Positions 34,877-43,924 of a stretch of 64,000 nt of DNA are shown here, piece after piece (positions within the stretch are counted from its first letter, which is position 1; each line of letters begins with the position of its first letter). The DNA comes from Flagellimonas hadalis. GTDB lineage: Bacteria > Bacteroidota > Bacteroidia > Flavobacteriales > Flavobacteriaceae. A program made the translations under genes and the position numbers. The stretch is taken from the NCBI RefSeq assembly GCF_007785775.2, contig NZ_VNIK02000006.1, positions 124,001-188,000 on the forward strand. Direction: 5' to 3'. The notes under the pieces were generated by a model. The model saw only the letters and a list, made by a program, of their open reading frames with translations, ran no database searches and had not been told where the DNA came from.

Positions 34877-36478
34877 ATGCAAAGAACAATAAAACGCTTT
34901 GGTGTAATGGTATCGGCCTCCATACTTTTTTTGGGCTGCGAAATTTCAAATTTTGACCTGCAGGAAAACCCCAATTTCCTTACCCCGGAAAGTGCCGACC
35001 CCGAATACCTGTTGAATGAGATCCAGTACCAGTTCCAGTACTTTATGGGTTTGATGATCCTGAACACGGACGATGTGATGCGCTACGAAGCCATGACGGA
35101 TAACTACAGGGATGTGGTGTCCGTAGATGTTCTTGATGCGGAATGGGAGAGCTATTTTGAGGCCCTCAACAACTCCAGGACCATTGAGGCATTGGCTGCG
35201 GAAGATGAAAGTTTGCTGTTTCACAACGCCATAAGCAAGTTGCTGATGGGTTACCTTACCATCACCATGGTGGACTATGTGGGTAAGATGCCCTACACGG
35301 AAGCCGTCAACCCATCCGAATATCCCAATCCAAGGTTGGATGATGGGGACGACATCTACCGAAGTGTATTGGCGGACATTGATCAGGCCGTATTGGATAT
35401 TGAAGCTTCCAATTTCAATTTTTCAACAGATCTTTTTTACAATAGCGACAAGGACAAATGGAAAGCGTTTGCCAACACCCTTAAGTTGCGAATATTGGTG
35501 CAGACGAAGTTGGCCAGCTCAAAATTGGGAATTGCCAATGCAGCAACAGAGATCAACAAGCTTATGGAAGGAGATTTGATCGATACCCCAACGGAAGATT
35601 TTCAATATATCTATTCGACTGTGATTGAACCGGAAAGCAGGCACCGTTATTTTCAAAGGGCCTATGTAAGTGATATAGGCCAGTATATGGGCAATTACTT
35701 TATGCATATGCTCAAGGACTCCAAAAGCATGGCAGATCCACGACTTCGCTACTACCTGTACCGTCAGGCCGATGAGGATCCGTTTAGCATCCCTCCCTAT
35801 TCAACTTGCCAAAATGAATCGAATGTGGATTATTGTTACGTGGGGGACTACTACAGGGGATTGGACCATGGAGAGAACCGAACAGGTTTTGGGGATAACA
35901 GTAAAAGGGCAGTTTATGGTATTTATCCGGGTGGCGGAACGTTTGATGAGGACCAGTTCCTGAGGGCATCCACGACCTCTAGCCATTTGGAGGGAGCGGG
36001 TATCTTACCTCTACTCACATCATCCTTTGTGAAATTTCTGATGGCCGAGGCAGCTCTTACCCTTGAGACCAATGGGGACCCAGCAGTTTTGTTGGAAGAA
36101 GCCATCAGGGATTCCATGGAAAAAGTGCTTGGGTTTGGCAATGTCAGCTCTGATTTTGAGGCCACGGACAACGATGTGGATGACTATGTGGCAGAGGTCA
36201 TGGCCAATTATGGCAATGCTGCCAGTGATGCGGAAAGGTTGGATATCATCATTACCGAATACTATTTGGCAGCTTATGGCAATTCCATTGAAGCCTATAA
36301 CGCCTACCGAAGGACAGGATATCCATCCAACATTCAGGAACCCATCAATGGAGACACCAGTTTCCCTAGAAGTTTTCCATATTCCGCCAATGCTGTGGAA
36401 ATCAATAGATCCATCAAACAGAAACAGAATTCCGAGCGGGTATTCTGGGACACTAATCCAGAAGGATTCATCAAATAA
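34877..36478 (+). CDS. SusD/RagB-family outer membrane lipoprotein (arm A)
   Basis: A 533-residue SusD-like lipoprotein with signal FGVMVSASILFLGC and a SusD-type sequence: NPNFLTPESADPEYLLNEIQYQFQYFMGL, ISKLLMGYLTITMVDYVGKMPYTEAVNPSEYPNPRLDDGDDIYRSVLADIDQA, FYNSDKDKWKAFANTLKLRILVQ and a C-terminal AYGNSIEAYNAYRRTGYPSN. SusD proteins form the lid on the SusC channel and bind the substrate. It lies 19 bases after susC. The binding target is inferred from neighbours (peptidase, deacylase), not from its sequence. Confidence 0.93.
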   Translation: MQRTIKRFGVMVSASILFLGCEISNFDLQENPNFLTPESADPEYLLNEIQYQFQYFMGLMILNTDDVMRYEAMTDNYRDVVSVDVLDAEWESYFEALNNSRTIEALAAEDESLLFHNAISKLLMGYLTITMVDYVGKMPYTEAVNPSEYPNPRLDDGDDIYRSVLADIDQAVLDIEASNFNFSTDLFYNSDKDKWKAFANTLKLRILVQTKLASSKLGIANAATEINKLMEGDLIDTPTEDFQYIYSTVIEPESRHRYFQRAYVSDIGQYMGNYFMHMLKDSKSMADPRLRYYLYRQADEDPFSIPPYSTCQNESNVDYCYVGDYYRGLDHGENRTGFGDNSKRAVYGIYPGGGTFDEDQFLRASTTSSHLEGAGILPLLTSSFVKFLMAEAALTLETNGDPAVLLEEAIRDSMEKVLGFGNVSSDFEATDNDVDDYVAEVMANYGNAASDAERLDIIITEYYLAAYGNSIEAYNAYRRTGYPSNIQEPINGDTSFPRSFPYSANAVEINRSIKQKQNSERVFWDTNPEGFIK

Positions 36479-36493
36479 TATAAAAGGACCGTC

Positions 36494-37654
36494 ATGAGAA
36501 GAAATATAAAATTTTTAATCGGGCTGCTGTTAATGTTTGGCTGTGCCAACGAATTCAATACATTTCAGGATATCACCGACAGAGGGGGCTATATTGCTTT
36601 CACGGAAGAACCGAGACTGAGCTTCAATATTTTGAAATTGGACACCGAGGTCTTTAGTGCGACATTGTTCGATCCCAATGAAAATGCAACCGGCTATACC
36701 TTGACTGTGATCTATGACGATGTTATGGTAGAAAATGTGTTCCAAACGACCACTTTTCCCGCTACTTTGGAATTCACCATTGCGGAAATCCTGGAAATGT
36801 TCAATTTAACGGAGGATGATATTGGTCTTGCGGATAGGATCACTTTTGTGGCCAAGGTCACCACCCTGGATGGAGTCTTTGATGGCCGTTCCCCCGATTA
36901 TGATTTTAATAACATCAACCAGGGCGGGGATACCACCGACCGATTGAAGTATCCCGGACAGCATAACGCAATGGAATTTTTCTTTAGTTTTTACCAACCC
37001 CCTGGCAGGAAAATAAGGGGTACCTCTTTTGAGGAAGTACCGGTTGGTCCCGATGATGCCGTTTATGATAGGAATGGAGCCAATGATGAGACGTTGGATC
37101 TTGTCAATGGGGTTGACCCACCTTATGTGGATTATGTGTCGAAAGGTACCGGAACGGATGATGAACTCGGGTTCGACTCCGAATACATCGCCATTACCAA
37201 TATCAGTGAGAGCAGTCTGGGATTTTCGGAGGAACGGATAGGGGTCACTGCCTTGTTGGAAAGCTTTGAGGCCTATCCCGATGGCACCCAGGGATTTCAT
37301 TCTGAGGATGCGGACGGGGCGATCAAAATCACCTTTGATACCGTTCAGGTTCCAGAGGGGCAGAACAACTCCGGTATTTCCTTTCAAGTCTTCTTTGGGG
37401 ATACCAGTTGGGAAGAACTGGATGGGATCCATGCCTATGCCAATATTACCACTGATGAGGGTAACAATGTATTGGAATTGATCAGTGCCTATAACAATGA
37501 TGTGGAAACCCTGGCAGGAAGGTGGCAAGAGGTCAACAGTGGTTTTCTCAAAGGGATACGATCCTACCAATTGGTCATCCAGATACAGTCTGGGGCCACT
37601 CCCGAATTTTTTGACTTGGACAATATCATCATTTACGAACCCGAAGAGGATTAA
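36494..37654 (+). CDS. SusE-position surface lipoprotein of unknown fold
   Basis: A 386-residue lipoprotein (IKFLIGLLLMFGC). The N-terminal half has an Ig-like/BACON-like beta pattern (GYIAFTEEPRLSFNIL, YTLTVIYDDVMVENVF). The C-terminal about 130 residues resemble a beta-sandwich binding module (LLESFEAYPDGTQGFHSEDADGAIKITFDTVQ; DTSWEELDGIHAYANI; FFDLDNIIIYE), as in carbohydrate-binding folds of SusE/F-like proteins. Its place straight after susD suggests a surface substrate-binding protein. No catalytic residues seen. Confidence 0.82.
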   Translation: MRRNIKFLIGLLLMFGCANEFNTFQDITDRGGYIAFTEEPRLSFNILKLDTEVFSATLFDPNENATGYTLTVIYDDVMVENVFQTTTFPATLEFTIAEILEMFNLTEDDIGLADRITFVAKVTTLDGVFDGRSPDYDFNNINQGGDTTDRLKYPGQHNAMEFFFSFYQPPGRKIRGTSFEEVPVGPDDAVYDRNGANDETLDLVNGVDPPYVDYVSKGTGTDDELGFDSEYIAITNISESSLGFSEERIGVTALLESFEAYPDGTQGFHSEDADGAIKITFDTVQVPEGQNNSGISFQVFFGDTSWEELDGIHAYANITTDEGNNVLELISAYNNDVETLAGRWQEVNSGFLKGIRSYQLVIQIQSGATPEFFDLDNIIIYEPEED

Positions 37655-37715
37655 AAAGTCCCGTGACCGTCTTATAATGGAGTAGATTTATGAGTATCAA
37701 AAATTTACAAAAACC

Positions 37716-39266
37716 ATGAAGCACAAGATCATCATTCTTTTGACCCTGCTACTGGGTTTGGGAGCCTGTAAGAAGAACAGGATGGAAGTGGATATCCTCA
37801 TCGAGAACGGAACGGTTTACAATGGGGTCGATTCCATTCCCAACATGCTGACCATCGGGGTGGTTGGGGACAAGATTGCCTATGTTGGCAATGGGAAGGA
37901 GATGGATTTTTCCACACAAAAGATCATTGATGCCGAAGGTTTGATCGTATCGCCGGGATTTATCGATCCCCATACACATGCCGACAGAGATTTGAAAAGC
38001 CCCAAAGAATCCCACAACAAGCCCTTTTTGTTCCAAGGGGTAACCACAGTGGTCGTGGGCAACGACGGGAGTAGTGATTACCCCTTGGTGGAATATGAGC
38101 AGTTGTACCAAAAGCATGGCATCGGTACCAATGTGGCTTTTTTGGTGGGACAGGGTACCATAAGGGAAAAAGTGATGGGCAATAGTGACAGGGAAGCCAC
38201 CGATGTCGAGATCCTGAAAATGATGGAACTGGTGCAACAGGAAATGGACGCGGGAGCCATTGGCATGTCCACAGGATTGTTCTACGCGCCAGGAAGTTAT
38301 GCGAACACAGATGAAGTGATTGCTTTGGCAAAGGTAGTGAGACAGAACGGTGGAATTTATGACACACACTTACGGGATGAAGGAGCCTATTCCATTGGGT
38401 TGGTGGCCGCTGTGCAAGAAGCCATGGAAATTGGTGAAAAAGCAAATTTGCCCATTCACATATCGCACATCAAATGCTTGGGAAAACAGGTTTGGAAACA
38501 GAGCGATTCATTGATTACAATCATTGAAGAAGCCCAGAAAAGGGGAGTGGAGGTAACGGCCAATCAGTATCCTTACGAAGCATCGGCCACAGGTCTGAAA
38601 GCAGCCGTTGTACCACGCTGGGCGGAAAGTGGGGGCAAGGACTCCCTGTTCATTCGGTATAGGGACAAAAGTTTGAAACTCAGGATTCTCAGAGAAGTCG
38701 AAGATAACATTGAGCAACGGGGAGGTGCTGATAATTTGTTGATTGTCAATGCAGAACATAAGGGATTTGAAGGAAAAACACTTCAAGAAATAGCAAAAGA
38801 CATGGGATTGGATGCCAACGAAGCTGTTTTTGAAATCCTTGCCAAAGGCCATGCGCGGGTGGCTTCTTTCAGCATGTCACCATATGACATTCAAAATTTC
38901 ATGCAGCAGCGTTGGGTCGTGACCAGCTCTGATGGCAATACGGGCCATCCAAGAAAATATGGCACTTTTCCACGGAAGTACAGAGAGTATGTCAAAAAAG
39001 GGGTGATCCCATTGGCAGATTTCATCAACGGGAGCACCTCACGGACGGCCGACATTCTTGGAATCCCCCAAAGGGGTATAATGCAAGAAGGATACTATGC
39101 CGATATCATCATTTTTGATCCAGAGACCTTTGGAGACAAAGCAGATTACCAAGATCCTTTTCAACTTTCCGAAGGATTGCGGTACAGTATCATCAATGGA
39201 AAACTATCGGTGGAAAATGGAACATACAACGGACAATTGAATGGAAGAACATTAAAAAAAGAATAA
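37716..39266 (+). CDS. N-acyl-D-amino-acid deacylase-like amidohydrolase lipoprotein
   Basis: A 516-residue amidohydrolase with lipoprotein signal (IIILLTLLLGLGACKKN). It follows the D-aminoacylase family order: DILIENGTVYNGVDSIPN, VGVVGDKIAYVG, the metal motif FIDPHTHADRDL, TTVVVGNDGSS, IGMSTGLFYAPGSYANTDEVI, DTHLRDEG, LPIHISHIKCLGKQVWK with zinc histidines, and VTSSDGNTGHPRKYGTFPR with the catalytic Asp. The family removes acyl groups from N-acyl-D-amino acids or acts on related peptides (dihydropyrimidinase-like). Sited in the SusCD arm and lipid-anchored, it would work outside the cytoplasm. Preceded by a 61-bp gap. Confidence 0.87.
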   Translation: MKHKIIILLTLLLGLGACKKNRMEVDILIENGTVYNGVDSIPNMLTIGVVGDKIAYVGNGKEMDFSTQKIIDAEGLIVSPGFIDPHTHADRDLKSPKESHNKPFLFQGVTTVVVGNDGSSDYPLVEYEQLYQKHGIGTNVAFLVGQGTIREKVMGNSDREATDVEILKMMELVQQEMDAGAIGMSTGLFYAPGSYANTDEVIALAKVVRQNGGIYDTHLRDEGAYSIGLVAAVQEAMEIGEKANLPIHISHIKCLGKQVWKQSDSLITIIEEAQKRGVEVTANQYPYEASATGLKAAVVPRWAESGGKDSLFIRYRDKSLKLRILREVEDNIEQRGGADNLLIVNAEHKGFEGKTLQEIAKDMGLDANEAVFEILAKGHARVASFSMSPYDIQNFMQQRWVVTSSDGNTGHPRKYGTFPRKYREYVKKGVIPLADFINGSTSRTADILGIPQRGIMQEGYYADIIIFDPETFGDKADYQDPFQLSEGLRYSIINGKLSVENGTYNGQLNGRTLKKE

Positions 39267-39267
39267 T

Positions 39268-40593
39268 ATGAAAACCAAATCTTACAACATCTACCTACAA
39301 AGAACAGCGGCTGTTCTCGTGTTGGTCGCCGCGATAGCCTGTTCGTCAGGGAGCGAAGGAGAAGAAACACCTGTACCAGACGCCCAAGCACCGACCAAAC
39401 CTACGGGATTGGTGGCCGAGGAGGTCACCCAGAATTCTTTGTACCTGTATTGGGAACCCGCTACCGACAATGTAAAGGTGAAGAACTACTCCCTCTACCT
39501 GAACAATCAATTTTTGGTAGGATCGGGCAAAACTTCCTATGCGCTGTCCGGTTTGGAACCTGGAAAAATGTACACATTCCAGATTCAGGCCAATGATGCG
39601 GCCGGCAACTCCTCTGAACTCAGTGAGCCCTTGATGGTATCGACCTTGGATAAACTTGAGGCAGAGCTCCAGTACGATTCCGGGAACATCGAAACCTATT
39701 TGAGAGGTTTTGTCGATAATGTACCGGGCTTTTTAGGAAGTAACTACAAAGTACCGACAGAAAATGACCTTAAACAATGGGAATTGATCATCGATGCTAT
39801 CTTGGACGACAATATACAGGAAGCGGTGGAGCAAGCGGTCTATGCTAACTATCAGATAGTGGAATTCACGGATACGTTTTCCAGTCCCAATCAAGTTTTT
39901 TATGTCCTAAAGGAATTTTCCATAAGGACCAACTATTGGGGCACCTTCGTGTTCAGCAAGACCCCAAAACGCGAGAACCTTGTGCTTGCGGCCCCACATG
40001 TGCTCCATGACCAGAACACAGGCTACCAAGCGGCCTATATCTTCAGACAGAATGTGCCCAAAGCACTTTTTGTCAGTGGAGCGCATCGCTGTAACAGGGA
40101 AGAACCCGCTCCTTGTTCCGGGACCACAAGTGCCTGCAGTACCAATTCCCAGGCATATCGTATTTCCGATGTTCCCCATAGCGTAAATTCCATGTTCCAA
40201 AAGACCACCGAAATGATGTATGATGCGCTGCCCAATAGTGTCTTTGTACAATTGCACGGGTTTGATAAGGAGGCCTCCGATCCTTCTTTGATCATAAGCA
40301 ATGGAACGAACAAGACCCCACAAATAGATTATGTGGCCATGTTGAGGGATGCCCTATTGCAGGAAGATAACAGCTTGACTTTCAAAATACCACATATCGA
40401 TGTGAATTGGACCCGCTATGCGGCGTTTGACAATACCCAAGGCCGCTACATCAATGGTTCACCCAATGCTTGCAGTGTCGACGCTACCAATACCACTGGC
40501 AGGTTTGTCCATATTGAACAAGAAAGAGCCAAATTGCGAGCGAACGAAACAGGTTGGGCCAAGGTGAGCAACGCCCTTGAAAAGGTATTCTGA
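39268..40593 (+). CDS. Lipoprotein with fibronectin-III and uncharacterised hydrolase-like domain
   Basis: A 441-residue protein with signal AVLVLVAAIACSS. Residues about 40-130 are a fibronectin type III module (KPTGLVAEEVTQNSLYLYWEPATDNVKVKNYSLYL; SGLEPGKMYTFQIQANDAAGN). The C-terminal 230 residues contain repeated-looking catalytic features: VLAAPHVLHDQNTGYQAA, ALFVSGAHRCN with a nearby Cys pair, DVPHSVNSMFQ, and VFVQLHGFDKE. The PH, GAHR and LHG spacing recalls N-formylglutamate amidohydrolase-type folds, but I cannot place it in a named family. It starts one base after the deacylase stop, last gene of arm A. Confidence 0.8.
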   Translation: MKTKSYNIYLQRTAAVLVLVAAIACSSGSEGEETPVPDAQAPTKPTGLVAEEVTQNSLYLYWEPATDNVKVKNYSLYLNNQFLVGSGKTSYALSGLEPGKMYTFQIQANDAAGNSSELSEPLMVSTLDKLEAELQYDSGNIETYLRGFVDNVPGFLGSNYKVPTENDLKQWELIIDAILDDNIQEAVEQAVYANYQIVEFTDTFSSPNQVFYVLKEFSIRTNYWGTFVFSKTPKRENLVLAAPHVLHDQNTGYQAAYIFRQNVPKALFVSGAHRCNREEPAPCSGTTSACSTNSQAYRISDVPHSVNSMFQKTTEMMYDALPNSVFVQLHGFDKEASDPSLIISNGTNKTPQIDYVAMLRDALLQEDNSLTFKIPHIDVNWTRYAAFDNTQGRYINGSPNACSVDATNTTGRFVHIEQERAKLRANETGWAKVSNALEKVF

Positions 40594-40623
40594 CAGGTTC
40601 CATCATTTATGATGAAAAAAAGA

Positions 40624-40745
40624 ATGTCCAAAAAGCTCATTATCTGTCAGTTCGAGTGCAGTCGAGAATATAAAGTGTGTTGATAATCAATGGGTTTCGA
40701 CTGCGCTCAACCTGACAAATTCAAATTTTATTGCTTTTTGGACAT
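40624..40745. repeat. 122-bp nested palindrome between convergent arms
   Basis: Outer perfect 13-bp inverted repeat ATGTCCAAAAAGC (40624-40636) and GCTTTTTGGACAT (40733-40745). Inside lies a second imperfect inverted repeat of about 24 bp containing GAGTGCAGTCGA (left) and TCGACTGCGCTC (right). It lies between the last gene of arm A and proline dehydrogenase of arm B. It could be a REP/MITE-like element acting as a two-way terminator. Confidence 0.85.
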
Positions 40746-40767
40746 CTTCTTTTTTGGGGAAGTAGGG

Positions 40768-41952
40768 TCATTTTGGATACTTTCTTCTGAGCAACTCTTT
40801 TTTGATCAGCTCCATTTCCCTTGATGACTGGGAACCGACGGAAGAATTTTCCTCCGCACGCCTGATCAGATACGGCATCACGTCCCGAACAGGGCCAAAG
40901 GGAACGTACTTGGTCACATTATAACCTTGTTCGGCCAGATTGTAGCTGATATTGTCGCTCATGCCGTAGAGTTGTCCGAACCAAATACGTGTATCGGAAT
41001 TGGAAATGCCCCTCTCCTTAAGTTTTTTGACCAATTGAAGGCAGCTTAGTTCATTATGGGTTCCAAGGAACAGGTCGAACACATCTAGGTTTTCCAGGAC
41101 ATAACTCACTCCATTGTTGAAATTTTGGTCGGTGCTGGCCTTGTCCTCGCAAACCGGACTTTCATAGCCATATTCAAGGGCCCTGTCCCGTTCTTTTTCC
41201 ATATAGGCGCCCCTTACCAACTTTACCCCTATCTTGATATGGTGTTGTTCGGCGAGACGTTTTAGCCACTTCAAATAATCGTATTTCTTGCTCAAATAGA
41301 GTTGTACGGTGGTGAATACGACCGTTCGTTGGGTATTGTATTTTACCATCATCTCTTCGGCAAGCCCGTCAATGGCCGCATGGCACCAAGATTCCTCGGC
41401 ATCGACCATGATCTTCAAGTTATCTGTTTTGGCCACAGATTGACATATCTTTTCAAAACGGTTCCTCACCTTGTCCCATTTTTCCATTTCTTTTGTATCC
41501 AAAGGGTAGCCCTCGGATACCTTTTGGAAGAGTTCAAGATTTCCTAAACCAGAGGGTTTGAACACCAAAAAAGGAACCTGTTTCTGAAACTCCGAAAACT
41601 GGCAGATATTTAGCAAGGTTTCCAAGGTTTGGTCAAAGCTTTCTTCCGTTTCCGCACCTTCCACCGAGTAATCCAAAATCGACATGATTTCCCCACCATT
41701 GTAAAGCGCATCTATCCTAGCTTTACATTCCATGAGGTTCTCCCCACCACAGAACTGGGAAAAAATGGTCTTTTTGATGATGGGATCAATGGGCAACCTA
41801 CTTTTGAAAGCGATGTTCAGCAGGGGTTTTGCCATGCGCGTGAGCCAGCCGTATTCCAGCATCCCAAAAAGAAATTTTGCCCGCAACAGCTCTTTTTTGG
41901 TCCTTGTGCCAAAAGCGATTTCCGTGTTATTGAAGTTTATAGTGTCCGACAT
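40768..41952 (-). CDS. Proline dehydrogenase
   Basis: A 394-residue flavoprotein, monofunctional ProDH type, oxidising L-proline to pyrroline-5-carboxylate and passing electrons to the quinone pool. Family blocks: ILDYSVEGAETEESFD, FLVFKPSGLG, IMVDAEESWCH, VFTTVQLYLSKKYDYLKWL, VKLVRGAYMEKERDRA, LGTHNELSCLQL, FGQLYGMSDNISYNLAEQGYNVTKYVPFGPVRDVMPYLIRRAEEN. The last block with the RRxxE is diagnostic for the active site. Located at the 3-prime side of the S10/amidohydrolase arm but separated by a terminator, so probably independently transcribed. Name fits putA-type ProDH domain; no P5C dehydrogenase is fused. Confidence 0.93.
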   Translation of the reverse strand: MSDTINFNNTEIAFGTRTKKELLRAKFLFGMLEYGWLTRMAKPLLNIAFKSRLPIDPIIKKTIFSQFCGGENLMECKARIDALYNGGEIMSILDYSVEGAETEESFDQTLETLLNICQFSEFQKQVPFLVFKPSGLGNLELFQKVSEGYPLDTKEMEKWDKVRNRFEKICQSVAKTDNLKIMVDAEESWCHAAIDGLAEEMMVKYNTQRTVVFTTVQLYLSKKYDYLKWLKRLAEQHHIKIGVKLVRGAYMEKERDRALEYGYESPVCEDKASTDQNFNNGVSYVLENLDVFDLFLGTHNELSCLQLVKKLKERGISNSDTRIWFGQLYGMSDNISYNLAEQGYNVTKYVPFGPVRDVMPYLIRRAEENSSVGSQSSREMELIKKELLRRKYPK

Positions 41953-42097
41953 GATGATTGCGCATTTACATACACCCCATTGATCTTGGATTTGGACCTA
42001 TTGCGGATGCATAGGGACAGAACCTGACATGGGGGCTACTGATCTATAAAATTTTTAAGTTGACTTGCCTTGGTTTGGGCAATTCTGAATGAAGAAA

Positions 42098-42130
42098 GTA
42101 TCGTGGCAACGGTATGGGTCGCCACGATAC
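42098..42130 (-). terminator. Rho-independent terminator after the amidohydrolase gene
   Basis: Perfect 10-bp arms GTATCGTGGC (42098-42107) and GCCACGATAC (42121-42130). Read on the minus strand the stem is followed by TTTCTTC. It sets off the S10/amidohydrolase transcript from proline dehydrogenase. Confidence 0.82.
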
Positions 42131-42188
42131 ATAAAAGGGCACACTAACCTATTTCACTATAAAAACAACTCATGTTTCAGCAATCTAT

Positions 42189-43865
42189 TTAGCCCTTTTT
42201 TCCTGGTTGTACAATTTTGTAATTGGTCTTTTCCTTTTCTTTTTCCACCATTTCCTTGACATCTTCCAAGAGCTGTTTGGCATCATAAATGATCCCATCC
42301 TTGATGGTGTATTTGACACCGCCCACCCTTTGGATGGTGTTGTCCTCCATCAATTTGATGGCCCCTGTTCCATAAAGTGTCTTCAAGTTGACCAGCGGAT
42401 TTTCTTCAGTAATGACAAAATCGGCCAATTTTCCAGCAGCGATGGTCCCAATTTTATCATCCATTCCCAAAGATTCGGCACCGTTCAGGGTAGCAGCTTT
42501 GATGACTTCCAGAGGATGGAACCCGGCTTCTCTCAAAAGTTCCATTTCCCGTGGGTATGAAAAGCCATAGAGTTCATAGATAAACCCGGCATCTGTGCCA
42601 ACGGTTACCCTGCCACCACGGTTTTTGTATTCATTGATGAAGGTCATCCATAACTCATAGTTCTTTTTCCAATCGATCTCGAGCTCAGTGCCCCAATAAT
42701 GCCAATACGAACCGTGCGATTGCCGACTTGGGGAGTAGAACTCCCAAAGGGAGGGCAGGGTATATTCCTCGTGCCATTCGGCGCGTCTGGCGCGGGCGAG
42801 GTCCCTGTTTGCTTCGTAGATGACCATGGTAGGCGAAAGGGTGAAATCCAGTTCGAGCAGTTCGTTCATCACGGCATTCCATTTATCGGAATAAGGTTTT
42901 GCAGCTTGTTCCCACAATTGTCCCGCTTCACCAAAACGATCCTGCTCATTTTGATAATTGTAGTCCAAGGAATAGTTCTGGACCGTTCTGTCATCGAACA
43001 ACGCTTCGGGTAGCCCATACCAGTGCTCCATGGAAGTTAGCCCGGCCCTGGCACTGTGGAGCACGTTCCATTGCCCCACATAGGTTTGGGAATGGTGCAT
43101 TTTGGATCGTAGCCCCAGTTTCTTGTTTTCCTCCAATGCAGCTTGCATCACTTCTGGTGGAGACCCAAAGAATTTAATCCCGTCAGCACCGTTCTTCGCA
43201 TTTTGTCTGACCCATTCCCTAGCTTGTTCTGGGGTGGTGATTGCATCTTTGGCATTCATGCCAAAGCGGGTATAGGCCAATATCCTAGGGGCAGTGATCT
43301 TGTTGTTGAGGCTTTTTGCCTTATGTTCCAATACCCAATCCAACCCATTGCCACAAGCAGGGTCTGCAATGGTGGTGACCCCATGTCCCATCCATAGTTT
43401 GAACACATATTCGGCCGGGGTTCCCTGCGCTGTTCCCCCAATATGGGCGTGGGTGTCCACAAACCCGGGCATAATGTACATTCCCTCGGCATTCAGTTCC
43501 TTGCCGCCTGGTTTTAGCACAGGCCTTCTGTTGGGATCGATGGGGACACCGGGATACCCCACCACCCTTACATCGGTTATGACGTTGTTCTCTACTACAA
43601 TGTCCACAGGGCCTTGGGGCGGTGCCAAAGTACCGTTGATCATAGTGGCACCCCTAATGATGAGTTGGCTCCAAGGGCCTTCTCCTTCACTTCTTTCCGG
43701 TGATTTTTCAACACCCCCTGCGTAGTTTTTCTGGAATTTTTGTATAATGACACTTGGTGAAGGACCTCTATCTTCATTATTTTCATGTTGATTGTCTTGG
43801 GCATTTCCATGTAGTTGGAAGAAGCCCATGGCGAGTATCATTGTATAGCTTATAAATTTTCTCAT
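42189..43865 (-). CDS. Secreted amidohydrolase (imidazolonepropionase/prolidase-like)
   Basis: A 558-residue exported amidohydrolase (signal MRKFISYTMILAMGFFQLHGNAQ). TIM-barrel metal motifs: MPGFVDTHAHIGG (HxH), GADGIKFFGSP with the carboxylated-lysine position, RSKMHHSQTYVGQW, SMEHWYG, and VTVGTDAGFIYELYG with the catalytic Asp; C-terminal NGAESLGMDDKIGTIAAGKLADFVI. Related enzymes include Xaa-Pro dipeptidases and imidazolonepropionases. In this place, between S10 carboxypeptidases and proline dehydrogenase, a proline-dipeptide or acyl-amino-acid substrate is a reasonable guess but not shown by sequence. Confidence 0.88.
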   Translation of the reverse strand: MRKFISYTMILAMGFFQLHGNAQDNQHENNEDRGPSPSVIIQKFQKNYAGGVEKSPERSEGEGPWSQLIIRGATMINGTLAPPQGPVDIVVENNVITDVRVVGYPGVPIDPNRRPVLKPGGKELNAEGMYIMPGFVDTHAHIGGTAQGTPAEYVFKLWMGHGVTTIADPACGNGLDWVLEHKAKSLNNKITAPRILAYTRFGMNAKDAITTPEQAREWVRQNAKNGADGIKFFGSPPEVMQAALEENKKLGLRSKMHHSQTYVGQWNVLHSARAGLTSMEHWYGLPEALFDDRTVQNYSLDYNYQNEQDRFGEAGQLWEQAAKPYSDKWNAVMNELLELDFTLSPTMVIYEANRDLARARRAEWHEEYTLPSLWEFYSPSRQSHGSYWHYWGTELEIDWKKNYELWMTFINEYKNRGGRVTVGTDAGFIYELYGFSYPREMELLREAGFHPLEVIKAATLNGAESLGMDDKIGTIAAGKLADFVITEENPLVNLKTLYGTGAIKLMEDNTIQRVGGVKYTIKDGIIYDAKQLLEDVKEMVEKEKEKTNYKIVQPGKKG

Positions 43866-43924
43866 TTTGATTTACTTTTCCATATTGATGGGTTACGAAA
43901 CTGCCATCGGGTTATTGATTAGGA

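Noticed and set aside
34093-35067. 324-codon open frame on the minus strand under the susC-susD junction
   Set aside because: Fully antisense to two well-supported genes, with low-complexity, motif-free translation; a shadow frame.
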